DNA of 64,000 nt from Saprospiraceae bacterium (GCA_016718505.1 JADKDE010000002.1:434001-498000); one strand, 5' to 3'. Counted from the stretch's first letter, positions 46,718-57,191 are shown. Numbers and translations are program-made. The notes: generated by a model not told the origin, from the letters alone.

Positions 46718-47785
46718 ATGTTTATGGCAAGTACGAAAGACCAAAAAATAGCAAAATTTGATCCCAATGGGGTAGGACTTCAAAACGGAAATTTTATAGG
46801 GTTGCCTTTTGACGCCGAAGAAGCTGACATCATTCTGCTTGCAGTGCCGTGGGACGTGACTGTTTCGTATAGCGATGGAACTTCTACGGGCCCAGCGAAT
46901 ATCCTAGAAGCCAGTGCTCAATTGGATTTGGAGGATACTGATGTGAAAAATGCATGGCATTATGGTATCCATTGGTTGGAAACCAATAACGATCTCATTG
47001 AAGAAAATAAATCGTTGAGGGTCCTTGCAAAGTCTGTCATCGACTGCTTGGAAGCTGGGATTCCATTGGATAATAAACATTTAGAATTTCAACAAAAAAT
47101 CAATGAGGCCTGTGAAAATTTAAAGAATAGAATTTTTGCACAAACGACCGAATTGTTACAAAAAAATAAATTGATTGGACTGGTAGGAGGGGACCATTCT
47201 ACGCCTTTGGGGTATCTTTCTGCAATTGATAATCATTATCAAAATTCAGGTTTTGGCATATTGCATATAGATGCACACATGGACTTGAGAAAGGCTTACG
47301 AGGGATTTGAATATTCACACGCTTCCATTTTTTATAACGCGATCAAGGGTTTAAAAAATTGTAAAAAGCTGGTTCAAGTGGGTATCCGTGATTTCTGTCA
47401 AGAAGAAATGTCGCTGTCTATAGATTCTGATTTGATATCTGTTTTTACGATGCAAGCAATTAGAGAAAGTCAATTTCAAGGTCAAACTTATGATCAAATT
47501 GTCACGAAAATCATCGAAGATCTGCCACCGATGGTGTATATTAGTTTTGATATCGACGGACTGGATCCAAGCCTTTGCCCTAATACTGGCACGCCAGTAG
47601 GTGAGGGGTTTAGCTTTTTTGAAGCCGTATATTTGATGAAGAAAATAGTCCAAGCCAAGAAAAAAATCATTGGTTTTGATTTGGTTGAAGTAGGAGGCTT
47701 GGGCAATGAATGGGACGGCAATGTTGGCGCTAGAATATTGTATAAAATGGCTAATTTGGCACGACTGAGCTGGGATTTGAACTGA
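46718..47785 (+). CDS. Agmatinase/arginase family ureohydrolase
   Basis: The protein has 355 residues. It has the binuclear Mn site motifs 'GGDHSTPLGYL', 'HIDAHMDLRKAYEGFEYSHAS' and 'SFDIDGLDPSLCPNTGTPVGEG'. Agmatinases split agmatine into putrescine and urea on the polyamine route; formiminoglutamase or arginase activity cannot be ruled out from sequence alone. It starts one base after parE, so the two are probably co-transcribed despite unrelated roles. Its 3' end overlaps the convergent GT39 gene by 35 bp. Confidence 0.87.
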   Translation: MFMASTKDQKIAKFDPNGVGLQNGNFIGLPFDAEEADIILLAVPWDVTVSYSDGTSTGPANILEASAQLDLEDTDVKNAWHYGIHWLETNNDLIEENKSLRVLAKSVIDCLEAGIPLDNKHLEFQQKINEACENLKNRIFAQTTELLQKNKLIGLVGGDHSTPLGYLSAIDNHYQNSGFGILHIDAHMDLRKAYEGFEYSHASIFYNAIKGLKNCKKLVQVGIRDFCQEEMSLSIDSDLISVFTMQAIRESQFQGQTYDQIVTKIIEDLPPMVYISFDIDGLDPSLCPNTGTPVGEGFSFFEAVYLMKKIVQAKKKIIGFDLVEVGGLGNEWDGNVGARILYKMANLARLSWDLN

Positions 47786-49388
47786 TTTTTTGCCAAAAAA
47801 CAAAACCTCCTGAACTTTTTATTATTTTAAAATTGGGAAAATTGGCTTGGTCTTCTGCTTTGTTTTCAATTCTTCCTACTAAGTAAATTTCTTTGCCCGG
47901 ATAGTAATTTGGATTCGCTAAAGAGTCCGTTTTCAAGGGGTGATCGGTATTCCCATAAAAATATTTCGCATAACTCTTAAAACCAATGGTTTGTATCAAC
48001 CCGCCCTCACGAGATTTTTCTTGGTAAAAGTCTATGCACACTTTTTGGCTCAGATTTTCAACATTTGGTATTATATAACAGATGCCCAAGGCCATCCATA
48101 AAAAAATAAATATTGCTGAAATTCCAAATCGATTGAACCGATTGATTTTACTAGAAAAAAATAATATAAATGGGCTCAGAAAAAGAGCCAAAGCGCCTAG
48201 CAGCAACCAAGGTGACCATTTCAGCCTGTGCACTAGCATTTCTTGTGAAAATAAATCCAAAGGAATACCAAAGGAAAGAAGGTAATTTGTATCAATTGGA
48301 ACCAGCACGATAATACATGTGATGGCCGCGAATAAAAACGCTATAAAAATAAATAGAGCCTTTTCCCAGATACTCCAACCTATTTTTTTATATACAAAAT
48401 CTCGGATGGATAACGCTGCAAAATAAGTCAAAGGGAAATAACAGAAGGACGAATAATGAACAATTTTGGTCTGAACAATAGAAAATAGCAACAAAACGAC
48501 CCAAAATGAAACCAACATCCATAAGGATAGTAATTCTTTGTGGATACTATGCCAAGTGAAAAGATGCCGTATGGCAAAGATCGAAATGGGAAAACATCCT
48601 AGGAGCAAAACTATCCAATGATAAAAAAAAGGTCCTCCGTGCCCCGCATCTTCCGTAGTAAATAGCCGTATTTGGTAAGTGATGAAATCCGAGATAATTT
48701 GTGTTTTTCCAGTTAGCAAAAGGAAGAAAAACCAAGTGCCACCTACCAATAATAACGCAGCAGTAAATAGGGACAAAGCCTTGAAATCAGGCCAATATTT
48801 GAATCTTTGTAAGAGATGTACGATCAAGAAAGTTAATCCAAAAATCAGCAAGGCTACAGGTCCTTTGGTCAAGACAGCCAACCCTATAAATACACCTGAC
48901 AAAATAATATTTATAATTAATTTCTTTTCATAATATTTTATATGGTAGATTATCCCAAGAAAAATAAAATAATTGAACATGGGATCCAGAATTCCAGATT
49001 TGAAATAAAGATAGGGCAGTAAACTGATGCAAAATCCAAGTGCCCACAATAATCCAAATTCACGGCTTATATGTGCTTTGCCCACATTATATAAAGTAAA
49101 CAGGGTAAAAATACCGATGATGGCATTTGGCAATCGTGCTGAAAACTCATTGATTCCGAAAATACTCATCATAGAGGCTTGAGTCCACATAAAGAAGGGT
49201 GGCTTTTCCCAAAAGGGTTCAAAATTGATTTTAACTTCAAGAAAATCGCCAGTCATTAGCATCTCTCGAGTGCATTCTGCAAAATTGATCTCATCCCAAT
49301 CGAATAAGTGCACAAAACCCAGACCGAAGAACATAAAAGCCCCAGCTATTACCAATAATGTAGCTAATTTTAATTGATCTTTCGTCAT
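47751..49388 (-). CDS. ArnT-like glycosyltransferase (GT39/GT83 family)
   Basis: The protein has 545 residues from the ATG at 49388 (an upstream TTG at 49400 is the alternative). The first periplasmic loop holds 'DWDEINFAECTREML', with the acidic pair seen in polyprenyl-phosphate-dependent transferases, then 'FWEKPPFFMWTQASMM' (the EKPP motif of ArnT-like enzymes). About 11 further membrane helices and a soluble C-terminal domain follow. It would move a sugar from an undecaprenyl-phosphate donor onto a lipid or protein in the periplasm. The acceptor is unknown. Dyad copy 5 lies ~170 bp upstream. Confidence 0.83.
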   Translation of the reverse strand: MTKDQLKLATLLVIAGAFMFFGLGFVHLFDWDEINFAECTREMLMTGDFLEVKINFEPFWEKPPFFMWTQASMMSIFGINEFSARLPNAIIGIFTLFTLYNVGKAHISREFGLLWALGFCISLLPYLYFKSGILDPMFNYFIFLGIIYHIKYYEKKLIINIILSGVFIGLAVLTKGPVALLIFGLTFLIVHLLQRFKYWPDFKALSLFTAALLLVGGTWFFFLLLTGKTQIISDFITYQIRLFTTEDAGHGGPFFYHWIVLLLGCFPISIFAIRHLFTWHSIHKELLSLWMLVSFWVVLLLFSIVQTKIVHYSSFCYFPLTYFAALSIRDFVYKKIGWSIWEKALFIFIAFLFAAITCIIVLVPIDTNYLLSFGIPLDLFSQEMLVHRLKWSPWLLLGALALFLSPFILFFSSKINRFNRFGISAIFIFLWMALGICYIIPNVENLSQKVCIDFYQEKSREGGLIQTIGFKSYAKYFYGNTDHPLKTDSLANPNYYPGKEIYLVGRIENKAEDQANFPNFKIIKSSGGFVFWQKISSNPSSVVPN

Positions 49389-49554
49389 ATCGGGTGACAA
49401 AGTTACCTATTTATAGAAATTTAATGAGGATTCTACGACACTAATTAGTTCATAGTTGACCATTCTTGATTGAAACCAATACAGATAATTTTGTCCTAGT
49501 AATTTAAATCTCCATTTTGAACTAATTTTTTATTGTAAATTAACCTCAAACATT

Positions 49555-49571
49555 ACTTGTATTTTGCAAGT
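49555..49571. repeat. 17-bp dyad motif, copy 5
   Basis: ACTTGTATTTTGCAAGT, identical to copy 1 over 36 kb away. It lies between the glgB stop and the GT39 start, and is flanked by CTCAAAC and TTTGAG, which extend the dyad imperfectly. Confidence 0.6.
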
Positions 49572-49618
49572 TTGAGCTTTTTTTGAGACTTAATTCTTTA
49601 GGTGAAATTATTGAAACT

Positions 49619-51528
49619 TCATACCAATTTCTTTTTTACTTCTACTTTTTTATAAGCCACCATGCTCAAGCCCGGTACCGAAACTCTAAGAGTGTAAGGC
49701 AATGCGTCACATTCCGATTTCTTCGATTTGAAGCTAACTTGCTTTTTGCCAGTTAAATATTCTTCGGCCTTATTTGTACAGTAAATTTCTTCATATTGCC
49801 CTAGTAAATCAACCCCGAAATTAAAGTTTTCGTAAACTACAGGAGTGAAATTGCATATGATATATAAAGTATCTTTCAACTTATTTCCCTTCCGCTTAAA
49901 AATGATGATCGATTTTTGCCAATCGCCAGACCTTATCCACTCGAAGCCTTCAAAAGAAAATTGCTTTTCGTATAAAGCTGGTTCGGTTTTATAAAGCAGA
50001 TTGAGAGATTTTACCACCGTTTGGATTTTTTGGTGTGGTTCAAATTGTAGTAAGTCCCATGGGATTTCTTCTGCGTATCTCCATTCGTGAGTTTGGCCAA
50101 TCTCATTACCCATAAAGAGTAATTTTGTTCCCGGATGCGCGAACATATAACCATATAGGACGGCTAAATGGTCGAATTTTTGATTAAATGGGCCAGGCAT
50201 TTTCATCAGCATGGATGATTTACCATGCACTACTTCATCGTGTGAAAATGGCAGCATAAAGTTTTCGCTAAAAGCATATACAATGCTGAAAATCAATTTG
50301 TTATGCTGATGTTTTCTGAACAAAGAATCGTTTTTCATATACTCGATCGAATCATTCATCCAACCCATCATCCATTTCATACCAAAGCCAAGCCCTCCTT
50401 CGAATACAGGTTTAGAAACTTTAGGAAAAGTAGTCGATTCCTCAGCTATCATCTGTACATCTGGAAATCTGCCATATACCTCTTGATTGAGTTCTTTGAG
50501 AAATTCGATCGCTTCTAAATTTTCATTTCCACCATATTTATTTGGAATCCACTCACCGTCATTTCGGCTGTAGTTCAGATGGAGCATAGAAGCTACCGCG
50601 TCAACCCTAAGCCCATCCAAATGATATTTTTCCAACCAATAGACAGCATTGCTTATCAAAAATGACTTGACTTCATTTCTACCATAGTTGAAAATATAAG
50701 TCTTCCAGTCTGGATGATATCCTTTTCTTTTATCTTCATGCTCGTACAAGGCAGTCCCATCGAATCGATACAACCCATGCAAATCCCCTACGAAATGCGA
50801 AGGAACCCAATCTAAAAATACACCAATCCCATTCTGATGCATATAATCCACAAAATACATGAAGTCCTGAGGCGTACCGTACCTTGAGGTAGGGGCGAAG
50901 TATCCGTGGATTTGGTATCCCCAACTTGGATAATAGGGGTGTTCCATCACTGGCATGAGTTCTACATGGGTAAACTCCATTTCCTTTACATATGCGCATA
51001 GATCATGCGCTAGGCTCCTATAATCGTAAAAATCGAGCTCTTGCTTTTTACCAGGTTTTTTCCAAGACCCAAGATGTACTTCGTAAACAGATATCGGACG
51101 GTCTAAACCATTGTACTTTTCTCGCTCTTTCATCCATTTGCCATCAGACCAGACAAAATCCAAGTCCCAAGTTTTGAAGCTTGAGCTGGAGGAGTTTCCC
51201 AGTGAATCGCATATGGATCACCTTTGTGGATTTTGTAACCTTGTATAGTATTTATGGCGTATTTATAATTGCTGCCTTTTTGAATGTCTTCAAAAGTGCC
51301 TTCCCATATTCCTGTACCATCTTGTCTCATCGAAAGTGGCATAAGCTTTTCATCCCAACCATTAAAATCACCTACTAAACTCACTGCACGAGCATTTGGT
51401 GCCCATACTGCAAAATATGTGCTTTCTTTTCCATCGACGTTAATTTTTCGACTTCCAAGTACATCAAACAACGTAAAATGTTTGCCTGATTTTAATAATT
51501 CGACGTCTTTTTCTGAAATTATACTCAT
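49619..51528 (-). pseudogene. glgB: 1,4-alpha-glucan branching enzyme (one frameshift)
   Basis: The protein has ~636 residues. The N-terminal CBM48 domain ('TYFAVWAPNARAVSLVGDFNGWD') is in the frame starting at 51528. The GH13 catalytic barrel is in the frame from about 51163: 'YEVHLGSWKK', 'GYQIHGYFAPTSRYGTP', nucleophile region 'LDGLRVDAVASMLHLNY', acid region 'MIAEESTTFP' and 'FSHDEVVHGK'. One missing A in the AAAA run at about 51178-51181 breaks it; restoring it reads ASKTWDLDFVWSDGKW. It adds alpha-1,6 branches to glycogen. The rest is perfect, so consensus error is likely. No other glg gene is adjacent. Confidence 0.88.
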
Positions 51529-51717
51529 TTTATAAATTTATCGGGACAAATAAAATACTGTCATATTGTAAAAAATAATAATATATAAGAACTTATATTA
51601 AAGTATTATAATGCGTTTATTGAAATATTAAAAAAATATTTAATATGTGTTGAATTGTTTTTAAGTTGTGAACTTAAAGTAACATTTAAATTAACAATTA
51701 AATTAACAATTAGAATC

Positions 51718-53574
51718 ATGTTATTCCGTTTATTTTTTTGCGCAATTATAATGCTTATCTCTACCTTTTGCAATTTTGTTTTCTCTCAAGATACTTACCG
51801 TGGGGCAAAACAGCATGTTTCTGGCCATAGTGCAAAACTATCAGCTGAAAAATTATCGCAAGACCCCATAAAGAAACGATATATTTTTCAAGATATCATG
51901 ATTTCAAAGAAATCAACCATATTAAATCGAGCAGTGAATGACATCTCTGTTCCGCCATCCTTGGGATTGAGTTCATTTGTTTTTGCTATGGGGGATGACT
52001 GTTCTAATGCAGTTCCCATTGAATCTCCAGCGGTACTTACACCAGAAATGCTTGGAGGACCATTGCCTATGAGGAGCTTGGGACCAATGGGTGACATTTC
52101 CTTATTGAGCCACACTCAAACACAACCCTACCCAAATTGTGATTTTGTAGATGATTTTAATGATCCAAGTCAAGGTACCGTCGATTGTTTTTATAGGATG
52201 TATTCTCTGCCAGGAACAGGAGCCTGTTGCGTAAGAAGTATCATAAATCTTGAATTTTCAAGTTTTGGCTCGAATACCACTAGGAGTGTTTTGTATTTAC
52301 AACCCTATCTTTCTTCAACTACTGAGGGCGATTGTGGGACTCTGACCAAATTGGGCAAGTGTAAGCCAATTGCTCATTATGATGGCAGTACCATCTTTGA
52401 TGGATATCCCGTATTATTTGAAATTCCTGCAGAAGCGAATGTTGTTTTTAGACTGTTTTCATATACAGATAATATACTTGTTTGGTCGGATCAATGGCGT
52501 TTGGAGGATATAGAAGTAACGGCATTACCAACTCCAGCAACGAATGAAGATTGTAGCCAGACAACTACTCATAATGGATGTGGGTTATCAATTCAAACTG
52601 GATGCAATCTTGGTGCTTTCTCTGAGAAAGAAACTTGGGCAGGCCCTTCTCAAGACCCAAGAAATACCCCTCCAGGAGCAGGTATTCTATGCGGAGGAAG
52701 TCAATGGCTTTACAATTCTGCGCCGTATTATCATTGTTTTGTGGCTTCGCAAAATAATCCATCTATTACTTTTAAAAATCTAGCTTGTTCTATGCCTAAC
52801 GGCCTCAACTTGAAATTGGCGGCATTTACCAATTGTTCTGTTATGGACGGCACAGCCAATATGTGGAGTCCGAGCAATTTTAAGGGATGTAATGCAGGAA
52901 GTGTCCAAGGTGAGGTCACGCTTCAAACTAATGGTATCAATGCAGGAGATTCATTCATCGTAGTAGTTGATACTGAAGAATGTAATTTTTGCACCTGGGA
53001 ATACAATGCTACTGGTGTTTTACCTTTGGGGCTGGTAAATTTTAAAGTGATTAACAACGGCAATGAGAATGTTATAAGCTGGGAAACGACTCAGGAAAGA
53101 GAGATTTCAAAGATAAACTTAGAAAGAAGCTCAGATGGGGTTAATTTTAGCCGCATTGCCTCCTACAATGCTTTAAATGGGGTCAATACTAATAAATATA
53201 ACCATACAGATTTTGTGCCAATCTTAGGATCCAATTACTATCGTTTGAATTTTGTTTCTACCGATGGGTCTGATACAGAATATTCCAAAATTATTTCTGT
53301 AAACCATTATTCTAATAAATTTTTGATTCATAAAATTCAGCCAAATCCAGCTAAGGATATTCTATCAGTAAGTTTAGAATCTCCCGCCGAAACAGGTATA
53401 GGTGTACATTTTATCGATGTCAATGGAAAAGTTGTCAGAGAATTTCAATATATAGCGCACCAAGGCTTCAATACTTATGAAATTGATGCTTCCAAATTTC
53501 CTAATGGGATTTATCACCTTAGATTCCAATTGGGTTCTATTGTGATAATCGAAAAAATCGCAATCATTAATTAA
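51718..53574 (+). CDS. T9SS type A sorting domain protein, Cys-rich
   Basis: The protein has 618 residues from the ATG at 51718, which opens a signal peptide ending VFSQ; the frame is open further up to 51655 without leader features. The middle is rich in Cys and Pro and has paired beta-sandwich-like stretches ('DDCSNAVPIESPAVLTP', 'CGGSQWLYNSAPYYHCF'). Near residue 450 a fibronectin-like stretch appears ('NVISWETTQEREISKINLERSSDG.NF'), common before sorting domains. It ends with 'KIQPNPAKDILSVSLESP...FPNGIYHLRF', a type A T9SS signal. It is a secreted cell-surface protein; the cargo function is unknown. Confidence 0.78.
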   Translation: MLFRLFFCAIIMLISTFCNFVFSQDTYRGAKQHVSGHSAKLSAEKLSQDPIKKRYIFQDIMISKKSTILNRAVNDISVPPSLGLSSFVFAMGDDCSNAVPIESPAVLTPEMLGGPLPMRSLGPMGDISLLSHTQTQPYPNCDFVDDFNDPSQGTVDCFYRMYSLPGTGACCVRSIINLEFSSFGSNTTRSVLYLQPYLSSTTEGDCGTLTKLGKCKPIAHYDGSTIFDGYPVLFEIPAEANVVFRLFSYTDNILVWSDQWRLEDIEVTALPTPATNEDCSQTTTHNGCGLSIQTGCNLGAFSEKETWAGPSQDPRNTPPGAGILCGGSQWLYNSAPYYHCFVASQNNPSITFKNLACSMPNGLNLKLAAFTNCSVMDGTANMWSPSNFKGCNAGSVQGEVTLQTNGINAGDSFIVVVDTEECNFCTWEYNATGVLPLGLVNFKVINNGNENVISWETTQEREISKINLERSSDGVNFSRIASYNALNGVNTNKYNHTDFVPILGSNYYRLNFVSTDGSDTEYSKIISVNHYSNKFLIHKIQPNPAKDILSVSLESPAETGIGVHFIDVNGKVVREFQYIAHQGFNTYEIDASKFPNGIYHLRFQLGSIVIIEKIAIIN

Positions 53575-53606
53575 GCATAGTTTTTTTTAAATATAATAAT
53601 GAGTTG

Positions 53607-53639
53607 AAGTCTGTGTACATTTGTGCTTAGACTTTTTTT
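53607..53639 (+). terminator. Terminator after the T9SS cargo gene
   Basis: The arms AAGTCT and AGACTT, with an imperfect GTGTACA/TGTGC extension, are followed by TTTTTT. The T-run touches the rdgB start codon at 53640. Confidence 0.5.
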
Positions 53640-54224
53640 ATGAACAGAATAATATTTGCAACTCAAAATCAACACAAAGTCAAGGAAATTTCCTCTATCC
53701 TTCATCCGGGTATTAATTCGGTTTCACTCGCAGACTTAGGTTTTTTGGAGGAATTATTGGAGACGGGTAGCACTTTAACAGAGAATGCCATCCAAAAAGC
53801 TGAGCAAGTTTGGGATTCTTTTAAATTGCCTTGTATTAGCGAGGACACGGGATTATTCGTAAAAGCGTTGAATGGAGCACCAGGGGTTTTTACTGCACGA
53901 TTTGCTCAAAGAGAAAATTCTTCGCTTTCAAATAATGATTTATTACTCGAAAAATTACTGGATCACAACGATAGATCAGCCTATTTCGAAACGTGTATTT
54001 GCTACAAAGATACTGCTCAGACCAAATTATTTTACGGCCGACTAGATGGTACTATCTCTATTGGAGCAAAAGGGCTACAAGGATTTGGTTACGACCCAAT
54101 ATTTATCCCTGATACATATATTCAAACTCTGGCAGAAATCGATTTAGATAAAAAATCAGAAATGAGTCACCGTAGCCTGGCCTTCAAATCCTTTGAAAAA
54201 TGGTTTCTAGCGCAGTTTTTCTAA
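53640..54224 (+). CDS. rdgB: Non-canonical purine NTP pyrophosphatase (RdgB/HAM1)
   Basis: The protein has 194 residues. 'IIFATQNQHKVKEISSIL' at the start, 'TGSTLTENAIQKAEQVW', 'SEDTGLFVKALNGAPGVFTARFA' and 'GFGYDPIFIPD' are the HAM1/RdgB substrate and metal motifs. It hydrolyses dITP, ITP and XTP to monophosphates and so keeps them out of DNA and RNA. The start at 53640 directly follows a terminator T-run. The 3' end overlaps the convergent T9SS gene by 4 bp. Confidence 0.92.
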   Translation: MNRIIFATQNQHKVKEISSILHPGINSVSLADLGFLEELLETGSTLTENAIQKAEQVWDSFKLPCISEDTGLFVKALNGAPGVFTARFAQRENSSLSNNDLLLEKLLDHNDRSAYFETCICYKDTAQTKLFYGRLDGTISIGAKGLQGFGYDPIFIPDTYIQTLAEIDLDKKSEMSHRSLAFKSFEKWFLAQFF

Positions 54225-55000
54225 AACTTCACCCAACTTTTTGTTAAAGTGCTTGAAGCATCCATCAATCGTATTAGGTAAATGCCACTTGGTATATTTT
54301 CCACATTTATTGAGATTGATCGCTCATTTTCTCCTATGTTTTCCTTGTGAATAACCTTTCCTTCTCTTGAGATTAATTCAACTTTTTTGTATTGAATCAT
54401 CTGCACATCCCATTCGATTCCTAACTTGTCATAAGCTGGATTTGGATAAATCAGTGTATAGTGAGCCAACAATTTTTCATTCGTTTTCGTGGTACATTCA
54501 GTCGCTGTAGCTTCTTTTACAACTATTTCGTAGGTTCCTGGCGCTATACTGGCATTTGGAAAACTAACAGGAATCATAAACCCACTTAAATCAAGAGTTC
54601 CGTTGATGGTCAAAGGAAAGATACCTGGTACAGTAGCACTATTAATCACGCCACTTAGCTTTATACAACCTAGCGAATCCGCTAAAAATCTACAATTGGG
54701 GGGATTGCAACTATAACTAATACCAGTAGGAAGACCAGCAACTGCACCTGTTGTTGCTAAACTCATTGCTGTCAATGGGGTACCCATAAAAGTACCTGGG
54801 ATCCTCACAGTAAATAAAAATTCAAAAGATTTTCCGACACATCCTGGTGTATTGATTCCTTCATTTGGATATGTTTCAGATCTTGGTCTCGGATAAACTG
54901 CGGATCCTGTGCTATCGCGATATAGTGGATTTGGAATACAGTTTTGAGCCATTAACCCAAATTGTGATAAAAGCAGGACGAAGAGTATTAATTTTTTCAT
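54221..55000 (-). CDS. T9SS type A sorting domain protein, small
   Basis: The protein has 259 residues. The signal peptide is MKKLILFVLLLSQFGLMAQ. Residues ~20-150 form a small beta-rich domain with several cysteines ('NTPGCVGKSFEFLFTVRIPGTF', 'GISYSCNPPNCRF', 'GCIKLSGV'). The end is a type A sorting domain ('LIYPNPAYDKLGIEW', 'IPSGIYLIRLMD', final KSWVKF). It is predicted to be exported by T9SS and attached or released at the surface. The function is unknown. Confidence 0.8.
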   Translation of the reverse strand: MKKLILFVLLLSQFGLMAQNCIPNPLYRDSTGSAVYPRPRSETYPNEGINTPGCVGKSFEFLFTVRIPGTFMGTPLTAMSLATTGAVAGLPTGISYSCNPPNCRFLADSLGCIKLSGVINSATVPGIFPLTINGTLDLSGFMIPVSFPNASIAPGTYEIVVKEATATECTTKTNEKLLAHYTLIYPNPAYDKLGIEWDVQMIQYKKVELISREGKVIHKENIGENERSISINVENIPSGIYLIRLMDASSTLTKSWVKF

Positions 55001-55151
55001 TGTATTTATTGTTTTAAAAATTAAATGTAGCTGTTTTTCGTAAATATCCAGTATAAATGTAAGGATTTTTTTAAATAACTAAAAACCCAACGAATTATTC
55101 CTTAGATTTCTATAATTCTACTTAAATTTACTCTTTAAATTTTTGTACTTC

Positions 55152-57191
55152 ATGAATTATGAAAGTTATGTTCTTGGCGGATGGCAGTCGGGATCTACCA
55201 ATAAAAGCCAACTTTACAACGCCATAACCAGTGATGTCATTGGAGAAGTTAGTACTTCAGGTTTTGATTTCAAAGGTATTTTGGACTACGCAAGAACGCG
55301 TGGAGGAGCTGCTTTACGAAAAATGACTTTTCAGGAGCGTGGTTTGATGTTAAAAAAACTCGCTCTATTTCTTCTAGATCGGAAGGAAAAGTATTACGAA
55401 GTAAGTTATTGGACAGGAGCGACGAAAATCGATTCTTGGATCGACATAGAAGGGGGTATTGGAAACCTTTTTGCTAATGCATCCCTGCGCAGGAAATTTG
55501 GCGATCAGCCCTTTGCTATCGATGGGGACATGGTTGCATTGAGTAAAGGCGGGTCTTTCATAGGTCACCATATCCTGGTTCCCAAACATGGTGTAGCTTT
55601 GCACATCAATGCATTTAATTTTCCAATCTGGGGGATGCTTGAAAAAATCGCTGTCAATTTGCTGGCTGGTGTACCTGCAGTTGTAAAACCGGCCTCCATT
55701 ACTTGTTACTTGACTGAAGTTATGGTGAGGGACATTGTGAGTTCGAAGATCCTTCCAGAGGGTTCATTGCAATTAATCTCTGGCAGCGTTGGAGATCTTT
55801 TGGATCATGTTACTTTGCAGGATGTCGTGACTTTTACAGGCTCGGCCCAGACAGGATTGAAACTCAAATCTCATCCCAGAATATTAGCCGAATCTGTTCC
55901 TTTCAATATGGAAGCAGACTCGCTCAATTGCATGGTTTTAGGTGATGACGCAAAACCAGGAACTCCAGACTTTGATGTCTTTCTTAAAGAGGTTAGAAAG
56001 GAAATCACCGTCAAAGCTGGACAAAAATGTACCGCCGTTAGAAGAATTTTTGTACCTGAAAATTATATCGAAGATTTTGTCGGAGGCATCAAAAAAATGT
56101 TGAGTCAGACCACTATTGGCAATCCTCAGGTGGAAGGAGTCAAAATGGGGTCTTTGGCTGGGAAAGTCCAGCGAGAGGAGGTCTTGGAAAAGTTGAGGAT
56201 ATTGCAAGCTGATTCAGAGATATTATATGGGGATCAAGATACATTGACAGTCGTAGGGGCTGACAAGGACAAGGGAGCATTCATTTCACCATTTTTGTTA
56301 TTTAACAATAAGCCATTTGATACAAAATCTGTCCATGAAGTGGAAGCATTTGGACCTATAGCTACAGTTATGCCTTATAAAACCATCCAAGAAGCGGTGG
56401 CTTTGTCTCAGCTAGGTAAAGGCTCTCTATGTAGCAGCATCATCACCTCGGATGTCAATTTAGCTAGAGAATACACACTAGAAGCAGCCCCATATCACGG
56501 TAGAATCCTAGTGCTTAACAATCAATGCGCGAAGGAAAGTACAGGACACGGGTCGCCAATGCCACTATTGGTACATGGTGGCCCTGGTAGAGCCGGTGGG
56601 GGAGAGGAGATGGGAGGAAGCCGTGGTGTAAAGCATTATATGCAAAGGACCGCTGTTCAAGGTTCTCCTAGCATGTTGTCCGATTTATTAGGGCAGTACC
56701 AACAAGGTGGCGAATATAAGGAACCGAATATGCATGTGTTTAGAAAACACTTCGAAGAACTTGAAATCGGAGAAACAGTGATTACGCACAAGAGGACGAT
56801 TACCGATACCGATATCGTTAACTTCGGCAATGTATCTTGGGATCATTTCTATGCCCACACCGATGTGACCAGCTTAGATGGCACTATTTTTGAGCAAAAA
56901 GTCGCTCACGGATATTTTATTTTGTCGGCGGCAGCTGGATTGTTTGTAGATCCCGCCAAAGGCCCTGTTTTGCTCAATTATGGTCTCGAAGACTGCCGAT
57001 TTATTAAACCCGTTTATGCTGGTATGACGATTGGAGTTCGCCTGACTGTCAAAGAAAAAATAAGTCAAGAGCTCAAGCCAGATGAGAGCATTAAAAAAGG
57101 CATCGTAAAATACTTCGTCGATGTGTATGATGAAACGGGAGAAAGCGTTGCCATCGCCACCATTCTGACCATGGTAAAATGCAAAGATTAA
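55152..57191 (+). CDS. paaZ: Oxepin-CoA hydrolase / semialdehyde dehydrogenase, PaaZ
   Basis: The protein has 679 residues from the ATG at 55152. Residues 1-520 are an aldehyde dehydrogenase with the catalytic Cys in 'KAGQKCTAVRR' and 'HINAFNFPIWGMLEKIA' in the cofactor region. Residues ~535-679 are a MaoC-like (R)-hydratase with the Asp-His pair in 'NFGNVSWDHFYAHTD'. PaaZ opens oxepin-CoA and oxidises the resulting semialdehyde during aerobic phenylacetate breakdown. No other paa gene is in the window. gldC follows after 25 bp. The fusion length and both active sites are intact. Confidence 0.92.
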   Translation: MNYESYVLGGWQSGSTNKSQLYNAITSDVIGEVSTSGFDFKGILDYARTRGGAALRKMTFQERGLMLKKLALFLLDRKEKYYEVSYWTGATKIDSWIDIEGGIGNLFANASLRRKFGDQPFAIDGDMVALSKGGSFIGHHILVPKHGVALHINAFNFPIWGMLEKIAVNLLAGVPAVVKPASITCYLTEVMVRDIVSSKILPEGSLQLISGSVGDLLDHVTLQDVVTFTGSAQTGLKLKSHPRILAESVPFNMEADSLNCMVLGDDAKPGTPDFDVFLKEVRKEITVKAGQKCTAVRRIFVPENYIEDFVGGIKKMLSQTTIGNPQVEGVKMGSLAGKVQREEVLEKLRILQADSEILYGDQDTLTVVGADKDKGAFISPFLLFNNKPFDTKSVHEVEAFGPIATVMPYKTIQEAVALSQLGKGSLCSSIITSDVNLAREYTLEAAPYHGRILVLNNQCAKESTGHGSPMPLLVHGGPGRAGGGEEMGGSRGVKHYMQRTAVQGSPSMLSDLLGQYQQGGEYKEPNMHVFRKHFEELEIGETVITHKRTITDTDIVNFGNVSWDHFYAHTDVTSLDGTIFEQKVAHGYFILSAAAGLFVDPAKGPVLLNYGLEDCRFIKPVYAGMTIGVRLTVKEKISQELKPDESIKKGIVKYFVDVYDETGESVAIATILTMVKCKD

